Below, one piece after another: positions 32,536-41,083 of a stretch of DNA of 64,000 bases. Source of the stretch: Miltoncostaea sp963762825 (GTDB lineage: Bacteria; Actinomycetota; Thermoleophilia; Miltoncostaeales; Miltoncostaeaceae); contig CAVXLZ010000001.1 of the NCBI GenBank assembly GCA_963762825.1, positions 992,001 through 1,056,000 of the forward strand, given 5' to 3'. Position 1 is the stretch's first letter, and the number at the start of each line of letters is the position of its first letter. The notes below the pieces were generated by a model, which had not been told where the DNA came from, made no database searches, and was given only the letters and a program-made list of their open reading frames with translations. A program made the translations under genes and the position numbers.

Positions 32536-33630
32536 ATGGCTGCTAACGTGATCAACGAGCGACGTCGCTCCACTCCCCTGACCGAACCAAACCCCCCCAC
32601 AGCCGTCGATACCCGACGACGCCGCTCTCCGCGCACGGTCGCGGTCGCGTTCCTGGGTCTTGTGATCGCCGCCGCGATGGCCGTCGGCATCGGACAGGTT
32701 GACATCGGCGGTGCGGCTTCCGCGCTCGCCCATGCGGACGGCCGGCTGCTCGCCAGCAGCATCATCCTCTACGCCCTCGCGCAGACGATCTCCGGTGCGA
32801 TGTGGGCGGTGTGTCAGGACGCCGGCGGGGTGCGTGGCGTTCCCCTGCGTACCACCCTCGGGCTCCACTGGATCGCCAGGGCGTCGTGCGAGGTGCTCCC
32901 GGCCAACCTCGGCGAGGCCGTCCGCGTCGGCCTGGTGACGCGTCATCCGGCCGGCTCGAGGGCCGGTGGCTGGCGGGTGACCGGCGGCATCGCCGGCTAC
33001 AAGGCGATCGATGGGGCGGTGACCGGCGCTGCCGTCCTCGCCGTGGCCGTCGCCTCTCCCCTCCCCGGCGCCGCCGGGAGCCTGCGCTGGACCGCCCTCG
33101 CCGCCCTGGTCGCCGTCGCGGCCGCCGTCCTCGCGTGGCGCTTCGGCGGGGCCGGCCGGATCCTCAGGCTCATCCCGCGTCGACTGCATGGCGCCGCGTC
33201 GCGCATCGGCGAGGGCGCGGGCGTGCTTCGCGACGGCTCGGCCGCCCGCACCGCAGCGATCCTGGCACTGCTCAGCCTGGTGGCGCGCGTGCTCAGCCTG
33301 GCGGCCCTGCTCGCCGCCATCGGGGCTCCCCCGCAGGCCGCGGCTCTCGCCTTCAGCGTGATCGTGCTCGCCGGCATCGTCCCTGCCGCTCCCGGCGGCG
33401 CGGGCACACGCGAGGTGCTCCTCATCCCGGCTCTCGCCCTCGCCTACGGCATGCCGACCAGCACCGCCCTCGCGTTCAGCGTCGCCGTCCAGGCGACCGG
33501 GCTGGGGATCTCCCTCCTGATGGGCGCCGCAGCCCTCGCGTGGCTCGGTCCGCGCCTGGTGTTCCGGCGCGGCGAGGAGCCGCACCTCGAGGAACTCCCG
33601 GAGCCGGCCGCCGTCCCGGTCGCCCTGTAG
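32536..33630 (+). CDS. flippase-like membrane protein (LPG-synthase TM family), second copy
   Basis: A 364-residue membrane protein with eight or nine hydrophobic helices. The family region HWIARASCEVLPANLGEAVRVGLVTRH (about 112-138) corresponds to the N-A-x-P-A-R-x-G-E segment of UPF0104/AglD-type proteins. VIVLAGIVPAAPGGAGTREVLLI (about 274-296) is the conserved P-G-G-x-G loop. There is no C-terminal transferase domain. It is divergent from the PAP2/GDPD pair, so the three may form a lipid-handling locus. The ATG at 32536 gives a basic cytoplasmic tail; a GTG at 32548 is another possible start. It converges tail to tail on the ADH gene. Confidence 0.82.
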   Translation: MAANVINERRRSTPLTEPNPPTAVDTRRRRSPRTVAVAFLGLVIAAAMAVGIGQVDIGGAASALAHADGRLLASSIILYALAQTISGAMWAVCQDAGGVRGVPLRTTLGLHWIARASCEVLPANLGEAVRVGLVTRHPAGSRAGGWRVTGGIAGYKAIDGAVTGAAVLAVAVASPLPGAAGSLRWTALAALVAVAAAVLAWRFGGAGRILRLIPRRLHGAASRIGEGAGVLRDGSAARTAAILALLSLVARVLSLAALLAAIGAPPQAAALAFSVIVLAGIVPAAPGGAGTREVLLIPALALAYGMPTSTALAFSVAVQATGLGISLLMGAAALAWLGPRLVFRRGEEPHLEELPEPAAVPVAL

Positions 33631-34620
33631 TCAGACCTGCAGGACCGCAGCGCCGTTGAAGCGCCCGACGCGGAGGTCCTCGAGCGCCCGCCCCGCGTCG
33701 GCGAGGGCGTACGGATGCACCTCGGTGCGCACCGGCACGCGGGGTGCGAGCGCAAGGAACTCGCGGGCGTCCTCGCGGGTCAGGTTGGCCACCGAGCGGA
33801 TCGAGCGCTCCCCCCAGAGGGTGGCGTACGGGAACGCCGGGATGTCTGACATGTGGATCCCGGCGCAGACCACCACGCCGCCCTTGGCGAGGGCGCCGAG
33901 CGCGAGCGGAACAAGTTCGCCCGCGGACGCGAAGATGATGGCGGCGTCGAGCTCGGCCGGGACGCTCGCGAGCGAGTCACCGGCCCACTCGGCGCCGAGA
34001 GAGCGCGCGAAGTCCTGGCCGGCGCGGTCGCCCGGGCGCGTGAAGGCGAAGACCCTCCGCCCCTCGAAGACGGCCACCTGGGCGATGATGGTGGCGGCCG
34101 AGCCGAAGCCGTAGAGGCCGAGCCGCGGGGCATCGCCGGTCATGCGCAGGGCCCGGTGGCCGATCAGCCCGGCACACAGCAGGGGTGCGATCTGGAGATC
34201 CGACCAGCCCTCGGGCAGGGGGAAGCAGTAGCGCTCGTCGGCCACCGTCCACTCGGCGAAACCGCCGTCGATGTCACACCCGGTGAAGCGGGCCCGGTCG
34301 CAGAGGTTCTCCCGCCCCGCGAGGCAGAACCGGCAGCCCCCGCAGGTCCAACCGAGCCAGGGGACCCCCACGCGGACCCCCGGCTCGAGCGCCCCGCCAT
34401 CGGAACCCCCCTCTCCCCGTCGTTCGACGGTCCCGACGATCTGGTGGCCCGGCACGACAGGCAGATGCGGGATCGCCACTTCACCGTCGAGCAGGTGCAG
34501 ATCGGTGCGACAGACGCCGCAGGCGTGCACCCGCACCAGCACCTGACCGGGGCCCGGCGACGGCTGAGGGATCTCCGCCGCGCGCAGCACGCCGTGCGCC
34601 TCGATCCGCATGGACCGCAC
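33631..34620 (-). CDS. zinc-dependent alcohol dehydrogenase family protein
   Basis: Medium-chain NAD(P)-dependent dehydrogenase, about 329 residues. The catalytic zinc site is CGVCRTDLHLLDGE with PVVPGHQIVG, and the structural zinc lobe has CGGCRFCLAGRENLC (four Cys). The Rossmann loop GLYGFGSAATIIAQVA (GFGSAA for GxGxxG) is about at 165-180. The YCFPLPEGW and AGLIGHRALR segments resemble the AdhA/YahK-like zinc-binding alcohol dehydrogenases. Substrate unknown. The GTG at 34620 overlaps the TAG of the Tim44-like gene by one base; an ATG three codons inside (MRIEAHG) is equally possible. Confidence 0.87.
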   Translation of the reverse strand: MRSMRIEAHGVLRAAEIPQPSPGPGQVLVRVHACGVCRTDLHLLDGEVAIPHLPVVPGHQIVGTVERRGEGGSDGGALEPGVRVGVPWLGWTCGGCRFCLAGRENLCDRARFTGCDIDGGFAEWTVADERYCFPLPEGWSDLQIAPLLCAGLIGHRALRMTGDAPRLGLYGFGSAATIIAQVAVFEGRRVFAFTRPGDRAGQDFARSLGAEWAGDSLASVPAELDAAIIFASAGELVPLALGALAKGGVVVCAGIHMSDIPAFPYATLWGERSIRSVANLTREDAREFLALAPRVPVRTEVHPYALADAGRALEDLRVGRFNGAAVLQV

Positions 34621-36008
34621 TAGTGGTCGCCGGGCGGGGCGTCGTCGCGGACGGCGCAGATCCTCCACGGCGCGTCCGCGGAGCCATCGAGGGCGAGCGT
34701 CCAGGTGCCGTCGAAGCGGCTCGTGTCATCGCGCGAGCCCGCGACGACCGTCAGCGTGTCGCGATCCTCCACGTAGCGCACCCCCTCGAGCCCCAAGTGC
34801 ACCGTGACGGTGGGCGGGGATGCATCGGTGTCGATTGCCACGAGCGTGACCGAGGTGACCGCGGGGGCCCGCACGACCATCCGCAGGCTGCGCCCGGCAG
34901 CCGGTGGATAGAGCATCTCCTGGAGCAGCCCCGGCTGGGCCAGGTGGGCGAACGGCGCGTCGTCGCCATCGACCGCCTCCGCCCAGGCCGCCACACCCCG
35001 CCGCACCGCCGCCTCGATGATGTCGGGGTCGTAGCGCGGGTCGGCGACGGAGAGGTCGCGCACCTTGGCCAGGACGGACGTCGCATCGTCGTCATCGAGA
35101 TCGGCCGGGCTCACCCCCGCGGGCAGCGCACCGGCGACCGCCGCCTCGACCCGCGCGCGATCGGTGAGACGGGCATCCTCGCCGGGCTCCGCCTCGAGCG
35201 GGGCGCCCAGCTGGTACTCCCCCTCCTCGTCCTGCTCGATCGACAGAAGGGTCCAACGGCCGCCCCGTTTTCCGAGCGTCCAGTACTCGCGCAGATGCGA
35301 TTGACCGGTGGTGTTGCCGGTGTGGTTGATCCGCGTGCCGTCCCGATCCAGGACGTAGTCGTCGAGCTCGGCCGAGACGCGCACCACCACCCGGTCGTCG
35401 GCGTCGTCGAGCCGGTTCGTCATGCCGACGTACTCGATGCCGCTGGAGCGCACGGCGACGTGATTGTGCCAGCCCTTGGCGGCGAAGTCGGCCAGCCGCA
35501 GCTTCCACTCGGCCATCAGCTCGGGCGCCACCATCGTGGCGAGCGCCGACCGGTCGTCGCGATCCCAGGCGTCCTGGACGGCCGCGAAGAGCGCCGCGGC
35601 CTCACCGCGGACACGCTCGGAGTCGAACGCCAGATCGTCCTCGGCCGCGACGTGCGCACGGCGGGCGACCGTCTCGGCGCGCTCACGGCGACGAGACGCG
35701 GTGAGCCGGTCACGGGTGGCGGCATACGCGCGGGTCCAGGTCGCGTGTCGGCTCTGGCGCCTCGCCGCGAAGGCGAAGAGCACAGCGCCACCTGCGATCA
35801 GCAGGAAGCCCGGGAACGAGAGCTCTCCGGAACCACCGCCGGAGCCTCCGCCGCTCCCACCGCCTCCACCGCCTCCGCCTCCGCCTCCGCCTCCGAAGCC
35901 GCCGCTACCACCACCGGCCGCCGCGAGCGCCGCCGAGGCCTGCAGGGCGAGCCCGATGAGCACGGCGAGCAGGGCTGCCGCCGTCCGGGGTCGGGGGCGC
36001 GAGCGCAT
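34620..36008 (-). CDS. Tim44-like domain membrane protein with Gly-rich linker
   Basis: 462 residues. A signal-like hydrophobic N-terminus (AALLAVLIGLALQASAALA) is followed by a nearly pure Gly/Ser linker (about 31-62), a membrane helix (about 65-82) and a basic helix. The Tim44-like domain follows (about 125-260), with AALFAAVQDAWDRDDRSALATMVAPELMAEW, the lipid-pocket fold also seen in bacterial TIM44-type proteins. A second alpha/beta domain covers about 290-460. The start is the ATG 6 bases after TAACCT (leaderless). The role is unknown; bacterial Tim44-like proteins are membrane-associated and bind lipids. The overlap with the downstream ADH gene suggests one transcript. Confidence 0.8.
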   Translation of the reverse strand: MRSRPRPRTAAALLAVLIGLALQASAALAAAGGGSGGFGGGGGGGGGGGGGSGGGSGGGSGELSFPGFLLIAGGAVLFAFAARRQSRHATWTRAYAATRDRLTASRRRERAETVARRAHVAAEDDLAFDSERVRGEAAALFAAVQDAWDRDDRSALATMVAPELMAEWKLRLADFAAKGWHNHVAVRSSGIEYVGMTNRLDDADDRVVVRVSAELDDYVLDRDGTRINHTGNTTGQSHLREYWTLGKRGGRWTLLSIEQDEEGEYQLGAPLEAEPGEDARLTDRARVEAAVAGALPAGVSPADLDDDDATSVLAKVRDLSVADPRYDPDIIEAAVRRGVAAWAEAVDGDDAPFAHLAQPGLLQEMLYPPAAGRSLRMVVRAPAVTSVTLVAIDTDASPPTVTVHLGLEGVRYVEDRDTLTVVAGSRDDTSRFDGTWTLALDGSADAPWRICAVRDDAPPGDH

Positions 36009-36014
36009 CGGTCG

Positions 36015-36020
36015 AGGTTA
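36015..36020 (-). promoter_or_regulatory. -10 box of the Tim44-like gene
   Basis: TAACCT on the minus strand, 6 bases before the ATG at 36008; leaderless pattern. Confidence 0.5.
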
Positions 36021-36146
36021 CCGGGCCCACCCCGACCGCACGCGACCGACGGCCTGCGGTATTGCCGCAGTTCGCGACGGAGGGACCCCGATGAGCCCCG
36101 GCATCCGGGGGGGCGAGCATCGCCGCGTGCACGCGGCGAGATCAGG

Positions 36147-37655
36147 GTGAACCTCTCGGCCCTCCTCCTGGACGATCGGCTCCCGGAGAGCGGTGGGCTG
36201 TGGGCCGTGCGCGGACCGGGACTCGCGTGGACGTTGGCCGACCTGGCGGCCCGCACGGGATCGACGGCGGCGGGGCTCGCACGGGCCGGCCTGCGGCGCG
36301 GAGACATGCTCGCGGTCACGATCTCCGACCAGGCCGATTGGCTCCCGGTGGTCCTGGGAGCGGCTCGCCTCGGAGCGGTGTGCGCGCTCGTGAGCCCGGC
36401 GACATCGATCGGGCGCATGCGCGACGCCCTGGCACGCGCGCGGCCGCAGATGATCGTTGCCGACACAGCCGCTTCGTTCCCCGGCGCCACCTGGATCGAC
36501 CCCGACGAGCTCGCCGCCGCCGTGAGGGACGCTCTCCCTGACCCCGGCCCGGCCGCCACGCGCGCCGATGACCCCTGCTACATGCTCCTCACCTCAGGGT
36601 CGACCGGCCGGCCCAAGTGGGCCATGCACCGCCATCGCGACATCAGGGCCTGCCTTGCGACCTACGGAGCCCGCACCCTGCGCCTACACCCGGGCGACGT
36701 CACGTGGTCGGTGGCCGCGCTCGCCACGAGCTACGGGTTCGGCAACTCGTGCTACTTCCCGATCGGTGCAGGCGCCTGTGCCTGGATCGACGGGGTCGAC
36801 CGGTCGCCGCAGGCCCTGGTCCGCGCCGTCAACCTCGGGGGCGTCAACGTCGTCTTCGGCGTCCCCACCTGGTGGGCCCGCGTCGCGCGCCACGCATCGG
36901 AGGGGCGTATCGCCGCCGATGCCCTCGCGGGCGTCCGGCTGGCGGTGTCCGCGGGCGAGCACCTGCCCGCCCGCGTGTGGAGCGAGGTGCGCAGCACCCT
37001 CGGCCTCGCACTGGTGAACGGCCTCGGATCCTCCGAGGCGACCAATCTCTACCTCTCCGACCGCCCCGGCAATCCTCGAGCGGGCACGGTCGGCTGGCCG
37101 GTGGCCGGCTTCTCCCTGCGGACCTCGCCGGGGGACGACGACTCCCCAGGAGAGGGGGAGCTGCTCGTGCGCGGCGACTCGGTGATGCCCGGTTACCTGG
37201 GCGACCCCGACGCGAGTGCCCGGGCGCTCGCGGGCGGATGGCTTCACACCGGCGATCTGGTACGCCGCGAGCGCGACGGCAGCTACACGTTCCTCGGGCG
37301 CCTCGGCGAGCGTGTGAAGGTCGGCGCCTTCTGGGTGATGCCCTCCCGAGTGCAGGCCGAGCTGCTGCGCGACCCAGATGTCGCCCACGCGATCGTACTC
37401 GGAGTGGAGGACGCGCAGGGTCTGACGCGCCTCGGCGCGGCCGTGAACCCTCGAGCGCAGGCGCCCCCCGGGGTCGCCGGGCGTCTGCGGGCGCGGTGCG
37501 CCGCCCGGCTGGCCGCCCACGAGATCCCCCGGGCCATCGTCGAGATGGACGAGCTCCCGGCGCTCGCCTCGGGCAAGCCCGACCGGGCGGCCATCGGGCG
37601 GCTGGTCGCCGAGGCGCTCAAGGAACCGGTCGCACCGACAATGGAGACACGATGA
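36147..37655 (+). CDS. acyl/aryl-CoA synthetase (AMP-forming, benzoate-CoA-ligase-like)
   Basis: ANL-superfamily ligase, 502 residues, activating a carboxylic acid to its CoA thioester. The P-loop is MLLTSGSTGRPKWAMHRHRD, where KWAMH is typical of the benzoate-CoA ligase / BCL group. NGLGSSEATNLYL is the A5 motif, GWLHTGDLVRRERDGSYTFLGRLGERVKVGAFWV spans A7-A8, and ASGKPDRA holds the C-terminal catalytic Lys. The start is the GTG after GGCGAGATCAGG. Its stop overlaps the thioesterase start (ATGA). The downstream SDR resembles hydroxyacyl-CoA dehydrogenases such as BadH, so the operon may handle aromatic or alicyclic acids; the substrate is inferred only. Confidence 0.88.
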   Translation: MNLSALLLDDRLPESGGLWAVRGPGLAWTLADLAARTGSTAAGLARAGLRRGDMLAVTISDQADWLPVVLGAARLGAVCALVSPATSIGRMRDALARARPQMIVADTAASFPGATWIDPDELAAAVRDALPDPGPAATRADDPCYMLLTSGSTGRPKWAMHRHRDIRACLATYGARTLRLHPGDVTWSVAALATSYGFGNSCYFPIGAGACAWIDGVDRSPQALVRAVNLGGVNVVFGVPTWWARVARHASEGRIAADALAGVRLAVSAGEHLPARVWSEVRSTLGLALVNGLGSSEATNLYLSDRPGNPRAGTVGWPVAGFSLRTSPGDDDSPGEGELLVRGDSVMPGYLGDPDASARALAGGWLHTGDLVRRERDGSYTFLGRLGERVKVGAFWVMPSRVQAELLRDPDVAHAIVLGVEDAQGLTRLGAAVNPRAQAPPGVAGRLRARCAARLAAHEIPRAIVEMDELPALASGKPDRAAIGRLVAEALKEPVAPTMETR

Positions 37656-38068
37656 GCCCCGCCAGCGCACTGCTCGACACCTGGAACGCCTGCGGCTACT
37701 ACGGGCTGGTGGGCATGAGGGTCACCCGTGCCGACACCGACTCCGCCCAGCTCGAGGTGACCGTGACCCCGTCGCACCTGCAGGCCTACGGCACGGCGCA
37801 CGGGGGGGTCATCGCCGGACTGCTCGACGCGGCCATGGGCCTCGCGGTACTCGCTCGCCTCGCTCCCGATCAGGGGTGCGCGACGGTCGAGATGAAGCTC
37901 AACTTCACCGCTCCCGCACCACCGGGCGAGCTCGTCGCGGTCGGATCCGTCCTGCACCAGGGGCGGCGGACGCTGGTGGCGAACGCCGAGGCTCGGGACA
38001 GCGAGGGTCGCATGGTGGCCTGCGGCCAGGGGACATTCCAGGCGTTCTCGATGGAGGCCGCATCGTGA
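37652..38068 (+). CDS. hotdog-fold acyl-CoA thioesterase (PaaI type)
   Basis: A 138-residue single hotdog domain of the PaaI/4HBT-II group, hydrolysing acyl- or aryl-CoA. Features are AYGTAHGGVIAGLLDAAMGLAVL, with the H-G-G-V-x-x-x-L-x-D catalytic helix, then VEMKLNFTAPAP and GELVAVGSVLHQGRRTLVANAEARDSEGRMVACG. The ATG overlaps the stop of the CoA ligase, and its own stop overlaps the SDR start. In such an operon it could remove stalled CoA intermediates and so recycle CoA. Confidence 0.88.
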   Translation: MSPASALLDTWNACGYYGLVGMRVTRADTDSAQLEVTVTPSHLQAYGTAHGGVIAGLLDAAMGLAVLARLAPDQGCATVEMKLNFTAPAPPGELVAVGSVLHQGRRTLVANAEARDSEGRMVACGQGTFQAFSMEAAS

Positions 38069-38823
38069 AGGACGCCACCCGCCTCGACGCCCGGGTCGCC
38101 GTCGTGACCGGTGGCGCCGGGGGGATCGGCCGGGCGATCGCCGCGGTGCTGGCCGCCCGCGGCGCCCGCGTCGTCCTCACCGACCGCGATCCCCGGCGCG
38201 AGGAGGTCGCCCGGTCTCTCGGCGGCCTGGTCGAGGCGATGGCGCACGAGGTGACCGACCTCGGCTCATCTCAGGAGGTCGCCCGCTCGGTGCTCGAACG
38301 CCATGGGCGCCTCGACATCTGGATCAATGGAGCCGGCTGGGACGTGCCCGGCATGTTCGCCGACGGCCCACCCGAGCGTTGGCGGGAGATCGTCGAGGTC
38401 AACTACCTCGGGGTCCTGGCCGGATGCCACGCCGCGCTCGAGGGCCTGCGCGCGGCACCCGGCGGAGGCGCGATCGTCTCGATCAGCTCGGACACCGCCC
38501 GGGTCGGAGGCTGGGGCGAGGCGGTGTACGCGGGCGCCAAGGCCGCGGTCGTCGCGTTCTCCAAGTCGCTCGCGCGCGAGGTCGCACGCGACGGCATCCG
38601 GGTGAACTGCGTCTCGCCCTCGGTCACGCGAACCGCCTTCGAGGAGCGTCTACGCGAGGATCCGATCGGGGCGAGGATCGTGGACGGCGCGATCCGCGCC
38701 ACTCCGATGCGCAGAGCGGCCGAGCCCGAGGAGATCGCCGAGGCGGTGGCCTTCCTCGCGGCGCCCACGGCGGCGTTCATCACCGGGCAGGTGCTGTCGG
38801 TCAACGGCGGCGTGGCCATGTGA
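38065..38823 (+). CDS. SDR-family oxidoreductase (hydroxyacyl-CoA dehydrogenase-like)
   Basis: Classical short-chain dehydrogenase, 252 residues. The cofactor loop is VVTGGAGGIGRAIAAVLAARGARVVLTDRD, with Asp at the end of strand 2, so NAD is likely. NGAGWD stands in the NNAG position; the catalytic set is Ser in VSISSD and YAGAK (Tyr and Lys), and VNGGVAM forms the C-terminus. The opening and the GWGEAVY stretch resemble BadH-type 2-hydroxycyclohexanecarboxyl-CoA dehydrogenases and FabG-like enzymes. Third gene of the CoA-ligase/thioesterase operon, with a GTGA overlap. Confidence 0.87.
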   Translation: MKDATRLDARVAVVTGGAGGIGRAIAAVLAARGARVVLTDRDPRREEVARSLGGLVEAMAHEVTDLGSSQEVARSVLERHGRLDIWINGAGWDVPGMFADGPPERWREIVEVNYLGVLAGCHAALEGLRAAPGGGAIVSISSDTARVGGWGEAVYAGAKAAVVAFSKSLAREVARDGIRVNCVSPSVTRTAFEERLREDPIGARIVDGAIRATPMRRAAEPEEIAEAVAFLAAPTAAFITGQVLSVNGGVAM

Positions 38824-38940
38824 GCCCGCGGGGCAGTCGCGGCGGGGGCTCCGGATGCCCGCAGCGCCCATCAGGGAGGCCACGGACGCCCGGGCGCCCC
38901 GGGGGCTCTAGGTTCGTATGACACGAGGCGAGGAGGCACC

Positions 38941-39381
38941 ATGCTGACCGACCTGATGCGCCGGGATCCCATCGGCGACCTCGGCGCGCTGAGAAGCGAC
39001 ATGGAACGGCTGATGGAGCGCTCGCGCTCCGGCGGCACCCTTCCCCGGAGATGGGCGCCCACCAGCGATGTCATCGAGACCGAGGATGCCATCGTGATCA
39101 CGGCCGAGTTGCCCGGCGTCAAGGACGCCGATGTCCACATCACCGTCCAGAACGGGATCCTGCGGATCTCGGGCGAGCGGCGTCTGGAGGAGGAGGGGAG
39201 CGAGGGTCGCTTCCACCGCCTCGAGCGCTCCTACGGCGGATTCGAGCGCAGCTTCATGCTGCCGGCCGGGGTGAGCGAGGGCGACATCACGGCGGGGGTC
39301 GCCTACGGGGTGCTGAAGATCAGCATCCCCAAGCCGTCCGGCGCAGAGCCGCGGGTCATCGCGATCAACCCCGGCGGGTGA
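38941..39381 (+). CDS. small heat-shock protein (Hsp20/alpha-crystallin)
   Basis: ATP-independent holdase chaperone of 146 residues. An N-terminal arm (LTDLMRRDPIGDLGALRSDMERLME) is followed by the alpha-crystallin domain (about 40-135). It shows PTSDVIETEDAIVITAELPG, ITVQNGILRISGERR and the AxxxxGVLKISIPK hallmark. The C-terminal I-x-I-like anchor is weak (VIAINPGG). The start is the ATG with AGGAGG 5 bases upstream. A TAGGTT box at 38909-38914 may be its -10; no HrcA or HspR operator was recognised. Confidence 0.93.
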   Translation: MLTDLMRRDPIGDLGALRSDMERLMERSRSGGTLPRRWAPTSDVIETEDAIVITAELPGVKDADVHITVQNGILRISGERRLEEEGSEGRFHRLERSYGGFERSFMLPAGVSEGDITAGVAYGVLKISIPKPSGAEPRVIAINPGG

Positions 39382-39414
39382 CTCCGCCGCACCCACGGGC
39401 CGCGGGCTGACACG

Positions 39415-40068
39415 GTGTCAGCCTGGGCCCCCCAGTACCTCGATCGACGCCACGCCGGCCGCGAGCTCGCCCTCCTGCTCGCGACCGAGGCCGCGCCCGG
39501 GACGGTGGTGGTGGGCCTCGCCCGTGGAGGCGTGCCGGTCGCGGCCGAGGTGGCCTCGGCGCTCGACCTCGCCCTCGAAGTCGTGGTCGTCCGCAAGGTG
39601 GGGCACCCGCTCCAGCCCGAGCTGGCCCTCGGAGCGGTGACCGCCGACGGTCAGGTCGCCCTTCCGCCAGGAGGAGCGCAGGCTGGGCGCCCGCTCCAGA
39701 CGGCCGTCGCCAATGCCCTGTCGGAGGCCAGGGCGATCGATGCGCGCCTGCTGAGGGGGCGCTCCCGGGTCCCGCTGACGGGAGTGCCCTGCATCCTGGT
39801 CGACGACGGCCTGGCGACCGGCGCGAGCATGCGCGCCGCCGTGCAGTGGGCGCGGGCGTGCGGGGCCGCGCGGGTGGTCGTAGCCGTGCCGGTCGCTGCG
39901 CGGACCTCGGCCGAGGCACTGCGCGGCGAGGCGGACGCGGTCGTGTGCCCGCGCGAGACCGACGATCTCGGATGGGTCGGGGCCTGGTACGAGGACTTCG
40001 GGCAGGTGGACGAAAGCGAGGTCGCGGACGACCTGCGGGCGTCCGCGCGCCGGCCGGTCGAGCAATGA
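39415..40068 (+). CDS. phosphoribosyltransferase-fold protein
   Basis: A 217-residue PRTase-like protein. The PRPP loop is CILVDDGLATGASMRAAVQ, matching the D-D-G-x-A-T-G-A signature. Other segments are VVVGLARGGVPVAAEVA, VRKVGHPLQPELALGAV and VAVPVAARTSAEALRGEADAVVC. This is the stand-alone group often found next to dienelactone-hydrolase-like proteins, as here; its substrate is unknown. The GTG start is followed by SAWAPQYLDRR. The stop overlaps the hydrolase start (ATGA), so the two are co-translated. Confidence 0.85.
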   Translation: MSAWAPQYLDRRHAGRELALLLATEAAPGTVVVGLARGGVPVAAEVASALDLALEVVVVRKVGHPLQPELALGAVTADGQVALPPGGAQAGRPLQTAVANALSEARAIDARLLRGRSRVPLTGVPCILVDDGLATGASMRAAVQWARACGAARVVVAVPVAARTSAEALRGEADAVVCPRETDDLGWVGAWYEDFGQVDESEVADDLRASARRPVEQ

Positions 40069-40730
40069 GGGCCGAGGCGGTGAGGATCCCGGTGGGCCGG
40101 GCGATGCTGGCCGGCGACCTCGTGCGCCCCCGGGACGGCGCCGCGACGGTGGTGTTCGCGCACGGATCGGGCAGCAGCCGCCTGAGCCCCCGCAATCGCC
40201 AGGTCGCGGGGGTGCTGCAGGCCGCCGGGCTGACCACCCTGCTCGCCGACCTCCTGACGGCGGACGAGGAGGCCGAGGACGCCGTGACGCGCGGACTGCG
40301 CTTCGATATCCCCCTCCTGACCGGCCGGCTGATCGAGGTCGTGGACTGGGCCCGCTCGAATGGACCTACACCTGCGGTCGGGCTGTTCGGAGCGAGCACG
40401 GGGGCGGCGGCGGCCCTGGCGGTGGCCGCGCTGCGCCCCGAGAGCGTCGGTGCGGTCGTATCGCGCGGCGGTCGCCCCGATCTCGTCGCGAACCTGCTCG
40501 GGGACGTCCGCGCGCCGACGCTGCTGGTGGTGGGAGGCGACGATCCGGCGGTGATCCGCTTCAACGAGGTGGCGCGCGACCTGCTCGGCTCCCCGCGCGA
40601 GCTGCGGATCGTCCCAGGGGCGACCCACCTGTTCGAGGAGCCCGGCGCGCTCGACATGGTCGCGACACTCGCCCGAGACTGGTTCCTCGCCCACCTCGGG
40701 CGCCGGACCACACCGACCACGGAGGCATGA
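40065..40730 (+). CDS. alpha/beta-hydrolase (dienelactone hydrolase-like)
   Basis: A 221-residue hydrolase-fold protein. VVFAHGSGSSRLSPRNRQVA holds the oxyanion region; the nucleophile elbow reads GLFGASTGAAAAL (G-x-S-x-G with Ser); the acid is near LLVVGGDDPAV and the histidine is in PGATHLFEEPG. It lacks the Cys nucleophile of true dienelactone hydrolase. It is paired with the PRTase-fold gene by a 4-base overlap, a pairing seen in many genomes where both are sometimes fused. Substrate unknown. The longer frame upstream lies in the PRTase gene and is rejected. Confidence 0.85.
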   Translation: MRAEAVRIPVGRAMLAGDLVRPRDGAATVVFAHGSGSSRLSPRNRQVAGVLQAAGLTTLLADLLTADEEAEDAVTRGLRFDIPLLTGRLIEVVDWARSNGPTPAVGLFGASTGAAAALAVAALRPESVGAVVSRGGRPDLVANLLGDVRAPTLLVVGGDDPAVIRFNEVARDLLGSPRELRIVPGATHLFEEPGALDMVATLARDWFLAHLGRRTTPTTEA

Positions 40731-40731
40731 C

Positions 40732-41025
40732 GTGGACTTCCCGACCGCAATCGACCTCGCCGCCGAGCGCGCGCGGCAGACCCTCGAGGAGGCGCTCCCT
40801 CCCGCGCTGATGCCCCTCCCCCACATCTCCGTGACCGCCGAGGCATGGGAGGAGGAGCGGCACGTGAGGCTGAAGGGCGAGGCGATCTACACCGTGCACC
40901 GCGGCGGGGAGGCATGGTGGGCCGTGGTCGTGCGGGAGTCCAACACGGTGTCCCCGGGGTGCGTGCGGCTCATCCCGCTGACGGAGATCCGATGCGAGTC
41001 GTCCTCGGGCCGGCGGGGGGGCTGA
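40732..41025 (+). CDS. small protein of unknown function
   Basis: A 97-residue protein beginning with GTG one base after the hydrolase stop. An N-terminal helix (AIDLAAERARQTLEEAL) precedes a beta-rich part (HISVTAEAWEEERHVRLKGEAIYTVHRGGEAWWAVVVRES). No family recognised and no membrane segment. Close packing behind the PRTase and hydrolase genes, plus codon use like theirs, supports it as real. It ends 8 bases before a large inverted repeat. Confidence 0.55.
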   Translation: MDFPTAIDLAAERARQTLEEALPPALMPLPHISVTAEAWEEERHVRLKGEAIYTVHRGGEAWWAVVVRESNTVSPGCVRLIPLTEIRCESSSGRRGG

Positions 41026-41032
41026 CAGACCC

Positions 41033-41083
41033 AGTGTCCTGATTCAGGAGTCGGCTGCCACTCGACGTCTGAATCGGGACACT
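41033..41083. terminator. inverted repeat between convergent genes
   Basis: Arms AGTGTCCTGATTCAG (41033-41047) and CTGAATCGGGACACT (41069-41083) match at 14 of 15 positions around a 21-base loop. It is less GC-rich than the surroundings. Its place between convergent genes suggests a terminator. Its length and sequence also resemble the ends of small mobile repeats, so a decayed element is an alternative. Confidence 0.6.

Noticed and set aside
35810..35920. Repeat or triplet expansion of GGN codons
   Set aside because: This is the Gly/Ser linker of the Tim44-like protein, in frame and typical of the family.
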